Assembly: GCF_003797835.1 (NCBI RefSeq)
Contig: NZ_RKMF01000018.1
Coordinates: 1 to 64,000 of the forward strand
DNA length: 64,000 nt
Direction of reading: 5' to 3'
Source: Kocuria soli
GTDB taxonomy: Bacteria; Actinomycetota; Actinomycetes; Actinomycetales; Micrococcaceae
The stretch's first letter is position 1; the number at the start of each line of letters is the position of its first letter. Positions 9,768-18,612 of the stretch are shown here, piece after piece. The notes beneath the pieces are model-generated. The model was given only the letters and a program-made list of their open reading frames with translations, was not told the origin of the DNA and did not search any database. Position numbers and translations under genes: made by a program.

Positions 9768-10694
9768 TTGTCCGTCTCTGCTTCATTGACCGGTGGCCTG
9801 TGGCTGGGGGTCCAGCGCCACGGTGAACGCAACGTGGTCGCATCGCAGCGTCACCACGGTGGATTGCGGTTGCTTCGTCCCTTGTACCTGGACTCCTCCG
9901 GCCAGCCCTGTCTGACCGTGGTCAATCCTGGTGGGGGGTATGTAGGGGGAGACCGGTACGAACTCGGGGTCTCGGTGGGCGAATCGTCCTCTGCCCTGGT
10001 CACCACTCAGTCCGCGACCAAGGTCTATCGGACCCCTGGGCAGCCCGTGGAGCAGAAGCAACGGTTCGTGGTGGAACCGGATGCTGTCCTGGAAGTGGTT
10101 CCGGACCCATTGATCGCATATCGGGACGCCGACTACGTTCAACGCACGCGGGCCACGGTGGCCCGCGGGGGGAGGCTGGTCATGACAGACATCGTGACGC
10201 CGGGGTGGGCCCCAGATGGATCGCTCTACCAGTGGAAATCGGTCCTGCTGAAGACCGTAATCGGGCGTCCGACAGGAGCCCTGATCGCCTGGGACACGGT
10301 CCATATGGCGCACGGTGCGTACAGGGGCGAGAGTCTCACGAACTTTTCGGTCTCCGGCGACCTGGACCCGCACGGCTTCGCTGCCGAGCGGACCCACTTG
10401 GGCACGTTGCTGGCCGTTGCCCCAGAGTTGGACGCGGACGCCGTCGAAGAAGTCCATGACCTCCTCGTGGAGTACGAAGCGACTGTTCCGGGGTCACGTG
10501 GTGGGGTGACGCCGCTGGCCGAGCCGCGTGATTCCGCAGTTGCAGCACATCCACAGGTGCGCGAGACAGCCGGTCTGGCAGTTCGCTTGATGGGCCCTGG
10601 AACAGGTCCTCTCCACGAGTTGCTGCTCGACATCCACGCCGCGCTGCGTCGTCGTTGGGGGCATAAGACCAGGCTGAACTTGAGAAAGTACTGA
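9768..10694 (+). CDS. ureD: UreD (UreH), urease accessory protein
   Basis: This 308-residue scaffold protein joins UreF and UreG on apourease. Family segments visible are VVNPGGGYVGGDRY, TTQSATKVYRTP and a C-terminal LRRRWGHKTRLNLRKY-like end. The start is TTG 9768; a second TTG at 9786 is possible. It begins four bases after ureG and ends four bases before the nickel permease, placing all three on one transcript. Confidence 0.9.
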   Translation: MSVSASLTGGLWLGVQRHGERNVVASQRHHGGLRLLRPLYLDSSGQPCLTVVNPGGGYVGGDRYELGVSVGESSSALVTTQSATKVYRTPGQPVEQKQRFVVEPDAVLEVVPDPLIAYRDADYVQRTRATVARGGRLVMTDIVTPGWAPDGSLYQWKSVLLKTVIGRPTGALIAWDTVHMAHGAYRGESLTNFSVSGDLDPHGFAAERTHLGTLLAVAPELDADAVEEVHDLLVEYEATVPGSRGGVTPLAEPRDSAVAAHPQVRETAGLAVRLMGPGTGPLHELLLDIHAALRRRWGHKTRLNLRKY

Positions 10695-10698
10695 CCGT

Positions 10699-11805
10699 AT
10701 GGAGAGTGTCACCCGCTTGAGTGCCGCACCAGCCGACGTGCGCGGAGCCGAACGCCGTTCCACGTTCCTAGTGTCACTGACCGTCCTTTTACTGCATGCC
10801 GTCGGCTGGGGGACGTTGCTGCTCTTCGTGGTGCCTGCGGACCTCAGACTTGGAATCCAAAGCGATGGCAGCGCAGCGGTGTTCGGCACCACGCTGGGCG
10901 TGACGGCGTTCTTCTTGGGCGTGCGCCACGCCTTCGACGCTGATCACATCGCGGCCATCGACAACACCACGCGACGGCTGCTCATCGAAGGCAGACCGGC
11001 CGCAACCGTGGGGTTCTGGTTCTCCATGGGACATTCGAGTGTCGTGGTTGGTCTGTGTCTGCTGCTGGCTTTCGGGTTGTCAGCGGTCATGGGTCCCGTG
11101 GCCGATCAGGACTCCCCCTGGCATCACTTCACGGGAGTGTGGGGGCCTTTGATCGCGGGATTATTCCTGCTTGTGATCGCGGCATTGAACGTCCTGACAC
11201 TGCGGCGAAGTCTTGCCGAGAGGGGCCGTGCCGGGCAGACCGGCACATATTCTCCCGCTCCGGTGGGTGACCTCGCGGGTGGGCCGATCACCAAGGTCAT
11301 CAACGGGGTCGGCGCACGCATCCGAACACCGCGGCAGATGTACCTGGTGGGCCTGCTGTTTGGTTTGGGCTTCGACACCGCCACGGAAATCGGTCTCTTG
11401 CTGTTGGCAGGTACAGCAGGAATGGCTGCCGTTCCCTGGTGGGCGGTACTTACCCTGCCGCTGCTGTTCACCGCTGGGATGAGTACCTTCGACTTGGCTC
11501 AAGGGTGGGTGGCTCGTCGCGCATATGGTTGGGCGGAAACCCACCCGAAACGGCTGCTCACCTACAACGTGGCAATCACGTCGGTGTCCGTCGTGGTGGC
11601 GTTGGTGGTGGGATCGGCGTCGCTATCCGGGGCCTTGTCCGAATGGCTCGGGATACCTGACCTGTTCGCTTGGACGCGATTGATCGGTGTAGATGCCTGG
11701 GGATTCGCTCTGGCCGGGTTGCTGTTGGTGGCGTGGATCGCGGTAGGAGGGGCCATGGGCCTCAGTCGTGCTCCGGCCCCGCCGCCCGACCCAGCTGACC
11801 GTTAA
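10699..11805 (+). CDS. NiCoT-family nickel/cobalt permease
   Basis: This 368-residue integral membrane protein is expected to import Ni(II) for urease. The NiCoT signature RHAFDADHI occurs at residues 76-84, followed by FSMGHSSVVV, GFDTATEIGLLL and GMSTFDLAQGW, all characteristic of HoxN/NixA transporters; about eight hydrophobic segments are evident. Four bases separate it from ureD, so it is the last gene of the urea operon. Cobalt transport cannot be excluded from sequence, but the context favours nickel. Confidence 0.9.
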   Translation: MESVTRLSAAPADVRGAERRSTFLVSLTVLLLHAVGWGTLLLFVVPADLRLGIQSDGSAAVFGTTLGVTAFFLGVRHAFDADHIAAIDNTTRRLLIEGRPAATVGFWFSMGHSSVVVGLCLLLAFGLSAVMGPVADQDSPWHHFTGVWGPLIAGLFLLVIAALNVLTLRRSLAERGRAGQTGTYSPAPVGDLAGGPITKVINGVGARIRTPRQMYLVGLLFGLGFDTATEIGLLLLAGTAGMAAVPWWAVLTLPLLFTAGMSTFDLAQGWVARRAYGWAETHPKRLLTYNVAITSVSVVVALVVGSASLSGALSEWLGIPDLFAWTRLIGVDAWGFALAGLLLVAWIAVGGAMGLSRAPAPPPDPADR

Positions 11806-11814
11806 AGTGGGAGT

Positions 11815-12249
11815 TCAGGTCGACAGGAGCGCCACGAGCGCCGCCCCAGTCACCAGTGCGTTGTTGCACATGTGCGCGATCCAGGATGCCCAGAGGCTTG
11901 CGTACCAAATCCGGAGCAGGGTCCAGAAGCCTTCACAAACCAGGATGTAGAGCATGACGGGTGGGGTGACATGGATCGCCGCAAAGGTCACGGTGACGAC
12001 GATGAACGCCAGCGCGGCGGATGTTCGCGCCAGCAGCCAGTCCAACAGAAGTCGGCGGAAGATGATCTCCTCGGCCAGCGGCAAAGCAACGACCGTAAAG
12101 ACTGGGGTGATCACCGCGAGGACCCACCCGTGGCCCAACTCCGATGTTGACGACGAATCTCCGGCCGGTGTCACGGACAGGGCAGCGGCGAGCAGGACCG
12201 TGATGATCAACGATGCGGTGATGACCAGGAGCACCTGCCATGGGGGCAT
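11815..12249 (-). CDS. CPBP-family intramembrane protease-like protein
   Basis: This 144-residue hydrophobic protein has the CPBP (Abi/CAAX protease) motifs: EEIIFRR with Glu60-Glu61 and Arg65, FAAIH with His93, and a late AHMCNNA. It is shorter than most members but retains all three motifs, so it may be active; its substrate is unknown. It is convergent with the nickel permease, with only nine bases between the stops. Confidence 0.75.
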   Translation of the reverse strand: MPPWQVLLVITASLIITVLLAAALSVTPAGDSSSTSELGHGWVLAVITPVFTVVALPLAEEIIFRRLLLDWLLARTSAALAFIVVTVTFAAIHVTPPVMLYILVCEGFWTLLRIWYASLWASWIAHMCNNALVTGAALVALLST

Positions 12250-12280
12250 GACCGACCATACGGAGGGCTGATCCCTGTCG

Positions 12281-12297
12281 CGTCCTTCGAAAGGACG
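12281..12297 (-). terminator. Small hairpin downstream of the FAD oxidase gene
   Basis: CGTCCTT (12281-12287) pairs with AAGGACG (12291-12297) across a three-base loop, seven bases beyond the stop of the minus-strand oxidase gene. No U-tail is present, as is common for actinobacterial terminators. Confidence 0.45.
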
Positions 12298-12304
12298 GCC
12301 TCGG

Positions 12305-13753
12305 TCAGATGGCTCGTCCGGGGCTGAGGATGCCGACGGGGTCGAAGAAACCCTTCAGCTGATGCTGCAGGTCCAGGGTGTCAGGGTCGAACTGCTGGGC
12401 GAGCATCCCGGTCTTGAGCGATCCGATTCTGTGCTCGCCGGAGATCACGCCCCCCATGTCCAGCGCCGCCTCGGTGATCAGTGTCAGGACGTGCTCGGCC
12501 GCGGCAACCTCCTCGGCAGAGTCGTTCGCGGCGAGCACCGATGGGTGCATGTTGCCGTCCCCGGCATGGGCGCAGGTGTTCACCGGGTAGCCGGTCTGAA
12601 CGGAGATGTCGTCGATGCGTTCGAACATCTCGGCCAGTCGGGAAGGTGGGACGGCCACGTCACAGGACAGGGCAAGCCCGGCGGCGTTGAGCGCGGGGTT
12701 GACCATGCGCCGCGTGTCCAGGAGCTCCTCACCCCCGCCCGCTTCGGCGAGCAAAGCGCCCGCGTCGCGGCAGGCGGAGACCACGGCTTCGGCCTGTTGC
12801 TGTGCGTCGGTACCGATGGTCTGGCCCACCAACAGGGCCTCCCCTTCGGCAGCGACGGCGGAGGGAAAGTGCCGCTGGACGATGTCGATGCTGTTGCGGT
12901 CCATGAGCTCCAGCATTTCCGGGGTGGTCGCGGAGGCCATGATCGTCGCCACCGCGGCCCCGGCGGCGGCCATGGTCGGGAACTGGGCCGAGAAGGTGAC
13001 CGCTTCGCCGACGGGTCGGGGCTTGAGCCGGGCGATCACCCTGGTGACCACCCCGAGGGTGCCTTCGGAACCGATGAACAAACCGGTGAGGTCGTAACCG
13101 GTGCTGTTCTTTCGGGTCCTCGAACCGGTCCGGATGAGCCGGCCGTCAGCCAACACGACTTCCAGGCCGGCAATGACGTCGCGGGTGACGCCGTGGGCCA
13201 GGCAGCGCAGGCCGCCGGCGTTGGTGTCCACCGTGCCGCCGATCGTGGCGGTCTGGTAACTCACCGGGTCCGGTGCGTACATCAATTCGTGCGCTGCCGC
13301 CGCCTGATCGAGCTGGTCAACGATGATGCCGGGATCCACCTCGGCGATCCGGTTGGGAGCATCGATCTCGAGCACTTGATTCATGGCGGCCAGGGACACG
13401 ACCAATCCGCCGGGGTAGGCCAGGGCCCCACCGCTGACCCCGGTGCCGGCCCCTCGCACGGACACCGGCACCCTGTGGGTAGTTGCCCAGCGCAACACCG
13501 TCTGAACCTCGGTGGCCGAATGGACCCGGACCACCGCAGCGGGCAGACCCCCGGGCTCGGCTCGTGAGGTGTCCCGGCTGTGCTCTTCCAGCACGGCGGC
13601 ATCAGTGCTCACGACGTCGCCCAACTCCCGGACCAGTTCCTTAATGGCCTCATCTGACGCCGTCCGGAGGTGACCGGGAAGTGTTGCGGCCGACTGGTCC
13701 TGGTCGAGGAGTGCGTCGGTGGGTTGGCTGTGGTCTCACTCTGTGGTCGGCAT
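12305..13753 (-). pseudogene. GlcD-type FAD-linked oxidase, in-frame TGA at codon 6
   Basis: The frame encodes a glycolate oxidase/D-lactate dehydrogenase-like flavoprotein with the FAD-binding VSVRGAGTGVSGGALAYPGG region, IGGTVDTNAGG, GSEGTLGVVTRV and a C-terminal NTCAHAGDGNMHP and GEHRIG. Reading back in frame, typical family sequence (for example ASDEAIKELVRELGDVV) continues upstream to ATG 13753, which has a GAGAGAGAG site before it, but the sixth codon is TGA (13736-13738). Without that start the next usual codon is TTG 13624, giving 439 residues that lack the N-terminal part. It is probably a recent pseudogene, or is expressed poorly from an internal start. It is third in the ald operon. 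Confidence 0.7.
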
Positions 13754-13804
13754 GATCGGTCTCTCTCTCGGTCACCGTTCGAGGGCTGGGCGACGTCGTC
13801 TCGG

Positions 13805-15233
13805 TCAGCGGGTGGCAGGGCTGGTGGAGCGGGCGCGCTGCGCGGCCGCGAGGATCTCGCTCATGTAGGGGGCGATGACGTCGGCCGAGATCTTGCAGTC
13901 GAGCAGGAGCACACCTCTGGCCCCCGCGTCCGTCCAATCGCTCAGGGTCTGAAGGTCCTCGAGCGTGCGGACGGTGGCGGCGTGCGCGCCGAGCGCGGTG
14001 GCCATCCCGGCGAAGTCGACGTCGGGGATGCGCATCGGCGCATCGGCCAGTCCCAGGGGACCGTACTGATGGACTTCCGCGGCGTAAGTGGCGTCGTTGA
14101 ACACCACGACGACGCCACTGGCCACGCTGCGCACGACGGTCTCCAGGTCGGCCAGGCACATCAGCAGCCCACCGTCACCAGTGGTCAACACGGTCGTGGA
14201 TTCCGGGGCGGCCCGTCCGGCCCCGACGGCTGCGGGCAGCCCCAGACCGATCGTCTGGTAGGCGGTGCCCACCAGGTTCAGAGCGACGGACAGAGAACGG
14301 GGTCCAGGCGCCCGTCGGGAGCCAATGGTCCACCCGGTTCACGGTGTGCTGCTCGATGGACGCGGTCTGCGGCCGTCTTGCGCCAGGACTGCTGTGTAGG
14401 TGCATCAAGCATCTCGGTGAGTTGTTCCGCGACCACCCGCGCGTCCGCGCACACGTGGTGGTCGACGCGAGGATGGGTGGCTTGCTCGGCGAGATCGACC
14501 TGGATCACGGTGGCCTCCGGGCCGAAGAGGTGCCCGAACCGGGTGGTGAACTGATTCAGCCCGGCCCCGAACACCACCACGACGTCGGCCTCGGCCATCA
14601 GCTCAGCCCAGTCGTCGCTGCCGAAGCCCCCGGCGATGCCCAGATGACCGGCGCCGTTCAGCAGGTTCCGGGCCGCGACGGTGGTCGCGGTGAGGGCACC
14701 GAGCCGGTCTGACAGCACGTTCAACGCCGGTCCGGCATCGGACACGCGTGCCCCTCGCCCGGCCAGCAGCAGGGGGCGCCGTGCGGTGTTCAGCACCGCG
14801 GCGATCCGATCAAGGTCGGCCTGGGTGGGGTGCGGGGCAGGGCTCCGTAGCTCGGGTGCCTGCAGGGTCTCGGGGTCGGCCGCGGCGGCTGCCAGGTCGT
14901 AGGGGATGGCCAGGATCACGGGCACCCGGTGGTGGGAGCCTCGCCGGTGACCAGAATCAAGGGAATCCGCGTCTGGCGTGCTTCGGCCAGGGGTGTGATC
15001 GCGTTGGTGAATCCCGCCCCGTACGTCGTCGTGGCTACCGCCAACCGTCCCGAGACCCGCCCGTAGGCGTCGGCCGCGGCGACCGCACCCGCCTCGTGCC
15101 GCACGGCCGTGAACGTCATGTCCGAGGAGTCCACGGCGTCGAGGAAGTGGGCGTTCCCGTTGCCCATCAGCCCGAAGACGTCGGTGACGTAGGGGGACAG
15201 GGCTTCGACGATGCGAGCGGAAACAGTGGTCAT
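13805..15233 (-). pseudogene. ThDP-dependent acetolactate synthase-like enzyme, multiply broken
   Basis: Three blocks in three different frames make up one ThDP enzyme. The N-terminal pyrophosphate domain (15233 down to about 14920) includes VFGLMGNGNAHFLDAV and RHEAGAVAAADAYGR. The middle domain (about 14928 to 14290) includes RRPLLLAGRGAR. The C-terminal ThDP-binding domain (about 14300 to 13805) includes GTAYQTIGLGLPAAVGAG and TTGDGGLLMCLADLET. At the first junction EAPTTG runs directly into VPVILAIPYDL, and at the second LDP-RSLSVALN runs into LVGTAYQTIG after a one-base shift; in intact relatives about 40-50 residues lie at each place. Its ATG shares a base with the ald stop. Confidence 0.8.
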
Positions 15234-16351
15234 CAGTGCTCCTCCGGAAGGGAAGTGTCAATACGGTGTGGCACTCCGGGGAACTCCGCGGCGATCGCCG
15301 AATGCCGGATTCGGCCCCCGGCGACCAGGACACCGCGGCCCAGGGCGACATTGTCGGCGCAGGCCGCTTCCCATCCGGAGTCGGCCAACTGGAGCGCGTA
15401 CGGCAGGGTTGCGTTGGTCAACCCGTACGTCGCGGTCACCGGCGCTGCGCCGGGCATGTTGGCCACGCAGTAGAACGTCGCCGGGCCCACGGTGAACGTG
15501 GGGTCGTCGTGCGAGGTGGCCCGGGTGCCCTCGAAGCACCCGCCCTGGTCCACGGCAATGTCCACCAGAACGGAACCTTCCATCATGCGTTCCACGGTGG
15601 AATGCTCCACGACCTTCGGGGCCCGCCGCCCGGGCACCAGCACCGCACCGATGACCAGGTCGGACTTCAGGACGCACCGCTCGATCTCGAAGGGGCTGGA
15701 GACCACGGTCCGCACTCGCCCGCCGTACTGCTCGTCGACCCGCCGCAGCGCGTCGATTGACAGGTCCAGCACGGTCACGTCCGCGCCCAGCCCGACCAGT
15801 TGGCTCAAGGCGTTCGATCCGGCGTTCCCCGCACCGATCACCGTTACGACGGCGGGCCGCACACCCGGGATTCCCGGCATCAGGATTCCGCGGCCTCCGC
15901 TCGTGGACAACAGAAGGTGCGTTCCGACCAGCGCCGACATACGCCCGGCGACCTCGGACATGGGCGCCAGGAGGGGCAGGGCGCCGTTGTCGGTCTGCAC
16001 GTTCTCGTAGGCGATCGCCGTCGTTCCCGCCTCGACCAGGGCGCGGGTCAGCTCTTCCGAGGCTGCCAGGTGAAGGTAGGTGAACAGCACCAGGTCCGAG
16101 CGCAGGTACTGGTACTCGGACGGGGTGGGCTCCTTGACCTTGAGGACCAGCTCCGCTCCCCACGCCTGCTCCGCGGAGCCCAGTTCCGCCCCGGCCTCCG
16201 TGTACTCCTCGTCAGGGATTCGTGAGCCCGAACCGGCGCCCTCCTGCACGACCACACGGTGTCCGTGGCGCACCAGTTGGTGAACACCGGCCGGGGTGAT
16301 GGCCACGCGGTCTTCGTGGTTCTTGGTCTCGGTGGGAATGCCGACGATCAT
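15233..16351 (-). CDS. ald: Alanine dehydrogenase
   Basis: This 372-residue NAD-dependent enzyme deaminates L-alanine to pyruvate and ammonia, or works in reverse. The N-terminal signature is GIPTETKNHEDRVAITP, the catalytic His/Lys region is LVLKVKEPTPSEY and LFTYLHLA, and the nucleotide-binding loop is VIGAGNAGSNA; the C-terminus has GLTNATLPYALQLA. ATG 16351 is selected because GAAAGG lies before it and the mature N-terminus matches the family; the frame extends upstream but has no homology there. The stop overlaps the ThDP gene start (TGATG). It appears intact, unlike the two genes behind it. Confidence 0.95.
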   Translation of the reverse strand: MIVGIPTETKNHEDRVAITPAGVHQLVRHGHRVVVQEGAGSGSRIPDEEYTEAGAELGSAEQAWGAELVLKVKEPTPSEYQYLRSDLVLFTYLHLAASEELTRALVEAGTTAIAYENVQTDNGALPLLAPMSEVAGRMSALVGTHLLLSTSGGRGILMPGIPGVRPAVVTVIGAGNAGSNALSQLVGLGADVTVLDLSIDALRRVDEQYGGRVRTVVSSPFEIERCVLKSDLVIGAVLVPGRRAPKVVEHSTVERMMEGSVLVDIAVDQGGCFEGTRATSHDDPTFTVGPATFYCVANMPGAAPVTATYGLTNATLPYALQLADSGWEAACADNVALGRGVLVAGGRIRHSAIAAEFPGVPHRIDTSLPEEH

Positions 16352-16492
16352 GTCGTGCGCCTTTCGTCCTGGGGCAACCGCCACGGAGCCGGGGTGTCGG
16401 CCGGACGGTTCGATGACCCCAGTGTGCTTCAGCTCACGGCCCGACTCAATTGGGTCACGTGAGCTTCCCGGCCCGCCTTCAGCACCCGGTCC

Positions 16493-16505
16493 TAGGATCG
16501 GGTCC
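16493..16505 (+). promoter_or_regulatory. Likely leaderless promoter for the GNAT gene
   Basis: TAGGAT at 16493-16498 is followed by seven bases and then ATG 16506, which has no ribosome site. The ald promoter must lie on the opposite strand in the same 154-base divergent gap. Confidence 0.5.
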
Positions 16506-16970
16506 ATGACCGAACCGCGCGTATTCGAACTCACCGCACAGGACATGACCGCCGTCCAGATGCAGCGGATCCTGCAGCTGAGGGTGTCTGTGTTCGTGGC
16601 AGAGCAGGGGATCATCTGCGAAGAGGTCGACGACCTGGACCGGGCCGAGACAACGGTGCACCTGTGGCTCGAGGTGGAGGGGGAGCCGGTGTCCGTGCTG
16701 AGGCTCCTGTTGGACGGTCCCGTGGTGCGGATCGGCCGGGTGGCCACCCACGCGGGGCACCGTCGTCGCGGGTATTCGGAGCAACTCATGCGCGTGGCGT
16801 TGCAGCGCGCTGCTGCCACGGGCCGACCCGTGGAGATCCACGCCCAGGCGTACCTGGAGAACTGGTACGGGAAGTTCGGATTCGAGCGCACCGGTCCGGA
16901 TTTCCTGGAGGAGGGCGTGGACCACACCCCCATGACCTGGCGCGGTGAGCCGCAGGCCGTGGACGCGTGA
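16506..16970 (+). CDS. ElaA-like GNAT acetyltransferase
   Basis: This 154-residue protein has the ElaA-type GNAT pattern: ILQLRVSVFVAEQG early, RIGRVATHAGHRRRGYSEQL as the acetyl-CoA-binding motif A, and AQAYLENWYGKFGFE near the end. It is predicted to acetylate an unknown small molecule or protein. ATG 16506 is fixed by the promoter directly before it. Its stop overlaps the next gene by four bases. Confidence 0.85.
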   Translation: MTEPRVFELTAQDMTAVQMQRILQLRVSVFVAEQGIICEEVDDLDRAETTVHLWLEVEGEPVSVLRLLLDGPVVRIGRVATHAGHRRRGYSEQLMRVALQRAAATGRPVEIHAQAYLENWYGKFGFERTGPDFLEEGVDHTPMTWRGEPQAVDA

Positions 16971-17677
16971 CCGCGGGGGAATTCGTCACCGGCCTCTTGG
17001 AAGCCAGGCCCGCGTCCCCGGCCGACACCTGGATCCTGGTCCTGTGCGCTGCGGCGGCGGTGGCCATCAGCATCCCGCGGGGTACGTGGCGCTGGTTCGG
17101 CCTGGTGGTCACCGTGGTCCACGAACTCGGGCACGCGCTCGCCGGACTGGTGACCGGCCGCCGCATCATGACCATCCGGATCGAAGCCGACCACTCCGGC
17201 GTCACACATTCCATGGGGCGCGGCGCATCCGCCATGTGGTCGACATTCTGGGGTTACCCGTTCCCCGCGCTCGTGGGAGCGGCGTGGACCGCAGCCGTCG
17301 GCGCCGGGTACTGGCCTCTGGCGGCCGTGGTTTCCGCCCTGGTCCTGGTCGTCTCCCTGGCCGTGATGCGCGGGTGGCTCTCGTGGTTCGTCACGACGAC
17401 GACCGCGGCCGCCCTGCTGGCTCTTGCCTGGTTCGAGGTGGCGCCCGGGCGGTGGTTCATGCTCGCCGTGGGAGCGGCGTTGTGGATCGGCGCGTTCCGG
17501 GCCTGGCTGAACCTGACCCGGGCCCATCTTGCCGGCCAACGGCGTCGCCGTCGACCGCTGGCATCCGATGCGGCAATCCTGGCCCAAGCAACAGGGGTGC
17601 CCGCCGGGCTCTGGCTGGTGGCTCTCCTGGCCGTGATCGTCCTGTGCGGCCTGTGGATCGTCGGGGCTTGGGTGTGA
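16967..17677 (+). CDS. M50-type membrane metallopeptidase-like protein
   Basis: This 236-residue multi-span membrane protein contains the zinc-protease motif HELGH (His52, Glu53, His56) inside a hydrophobic segment, as in M50B site-2-type proteases. A second zinc ligand of the NPxG/DG type is not obvious, so activity is uncertain. About six hydrophobic segments follow. GTG 16967 overlaps the GNAT stop, so the two are cotranscribed; the link in function is unknown. Confidence 0.75.
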   Translation: MTAGEFVTGLLEARPASPADTWILVLCAAAAVAISIPRGTWRWFGLVVTVVHELGHALAGLVTGRRIMTIRIEADHSGVTHSMGRGASAMWSTFWGYPFPALVGAAWTAAVGAGYWPLAAVVSALVLVVSLAVMRGWLSWFVTTTTAAALLALAWFEVAPGRWFMLAVGAALWIGAFRAWLNLTRAHLAGQRRRRRPLASDAAILAQATGVPAGLWLVALLAVIVLCGLWIVGAWV

Positions 17678-17805
17678 GACGGTCTCTCCTTGCTGGGTGC
17701 CAGACAGTCCCGCCAGTACCGGATCGTTGGCCGAAACATGTTTTGACGAGCCGTTCTACGGAACTACCGTGATGACCAGTATTTTCCCGGGGAAAGGCGC
17801 TTGGC

Positions 17806-18612
17806 ATGTCGAAACACGTAGAAGAGTGGGTGGCCGCCACACCAGTACCCCACAAGGCGCACCAGCCTTCTGCAGGGCTCGGCCGCAACATCCAAGGCAA
17901 TGAGAACTGGGACGGAAAGGTCCTGAGTTTCGAGGATTTGTTCGTCCAATTACCGCCAGGTGGAGGTCCCGTTCTGGGTCAGGCAACGGTGGCATTGCGT
18001 GGTGTTCGCCGTTTGGCCAACCCTGGGGGTGGGCCACCTCTTTATGCGCAGCGTCGAGTGGGCTGGGTAGCCCAGCGCGATCGTGTGGTCGTTGTCGAAT
18101 CACATCGACGGGTTGAGGCACGCGCCGACGGCAAGTTCCGCGCTGTGGGTGGGTGGGCGCCCGCCACCGTCGAACTCCTGGATGCGAGTAGGCTCCCGGA
18201 CCGCACCCAAGGGGAAATTCCGGACGATTCCATCAGCGGGAACCGGGGAAAAATGCAAGGGGCAACGGGAGCGGCCACTGCCACGGACAGGCAGGCCACA
18301 GACGAAATTCTGGTCACAGGACGGGATGCCCTGCAGTACCTGCCCCACGAGATTCGTCTGGGGGTCTCGCAGGCGATTCCTTCTCCTGAATTCCATGTGG
18401 GAGGCGCCGTGCGATGGACGGATACTCAAGGGCAAATCAGCCGCCACGAGGTCAACTTAATGGCCATGCAAGGTCAGCGCGCCGTCGTCGTGATGGCATC
18501 CACACAGGGTCGTTCGGGGTGGTGGCAGGCCGACCAGATCACGTACGACTTTGTCCGCCCCGTGGGTGAGGCTCTTCCAGGCGTGACTGCTGCGGGTGCG
18601 ATCGGGCGGTGA
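17806..18612 (+). CDS. Unrecognised cytoplasmic protein, partner of the J-domain gene
   Basis: I do not recognise this 268-residue protein. It has no signal peptide or membrane segment. It contains two parts rich in beta-type residues (about 60-125, GWVAQRDRVVVVESHRR, and 175-250, VGGAVRWTDTQGQ), joined by a polar linker (about 130-165). Both parts end in a similar hydrophobic strand (DRVVVVES; RAVVVMAS), so a duplicated fold is possible. ATG 17806 follows GGGGAAAGG. The stop overlaps the GTG of the J-domain gene by four bases, which implies coupled synthesis and probably a joint role. Confidence 0.7.
   Translation: MSKHVEEWVAATPVPHKAHQPSAGLGRNIQGNENWDGKVLSFEDLFVQLPPGGGPVLGQATVALRGVRRLANPGGGPPLYAQRRVGWVAQRDRVVVVESHRRVEARADGKFRAVGGWAPATVELLDASRLPDRTQGEIPDDSISGNRGKMQGATGAATATDRQATDEILVTGRDALQYLPHEIRLGVSQAIPSPEFHVGGAVRWTDTQGQISRHEVNLMAMQGQRAVVVMASTQGRSGWWQADQITYDFVRPVGEALPGVTAAGAIGR

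Noticed and set aside
13736-13738. TGA in the FAD oxidase gene read as selenocysteine
   Set aside because: It lies at codon 6 in a variable region with no conserved Cys counterpart, no SECIS-like hairpin was apparent after it, and no selenocysteine genes are in the window. Nonsense mutation or an internal start is simpler.
15233-17587. Long minus-strand frame continuing upstream of alanine dehydrogenase for over 400 codons
   Set aside because: The part above 16351 has no family sequence, overlaps a GNAT and an M50 gene on the other strand, and is a shadow of high GC content. Alanine dehydrogenase clearly starts at 16351.
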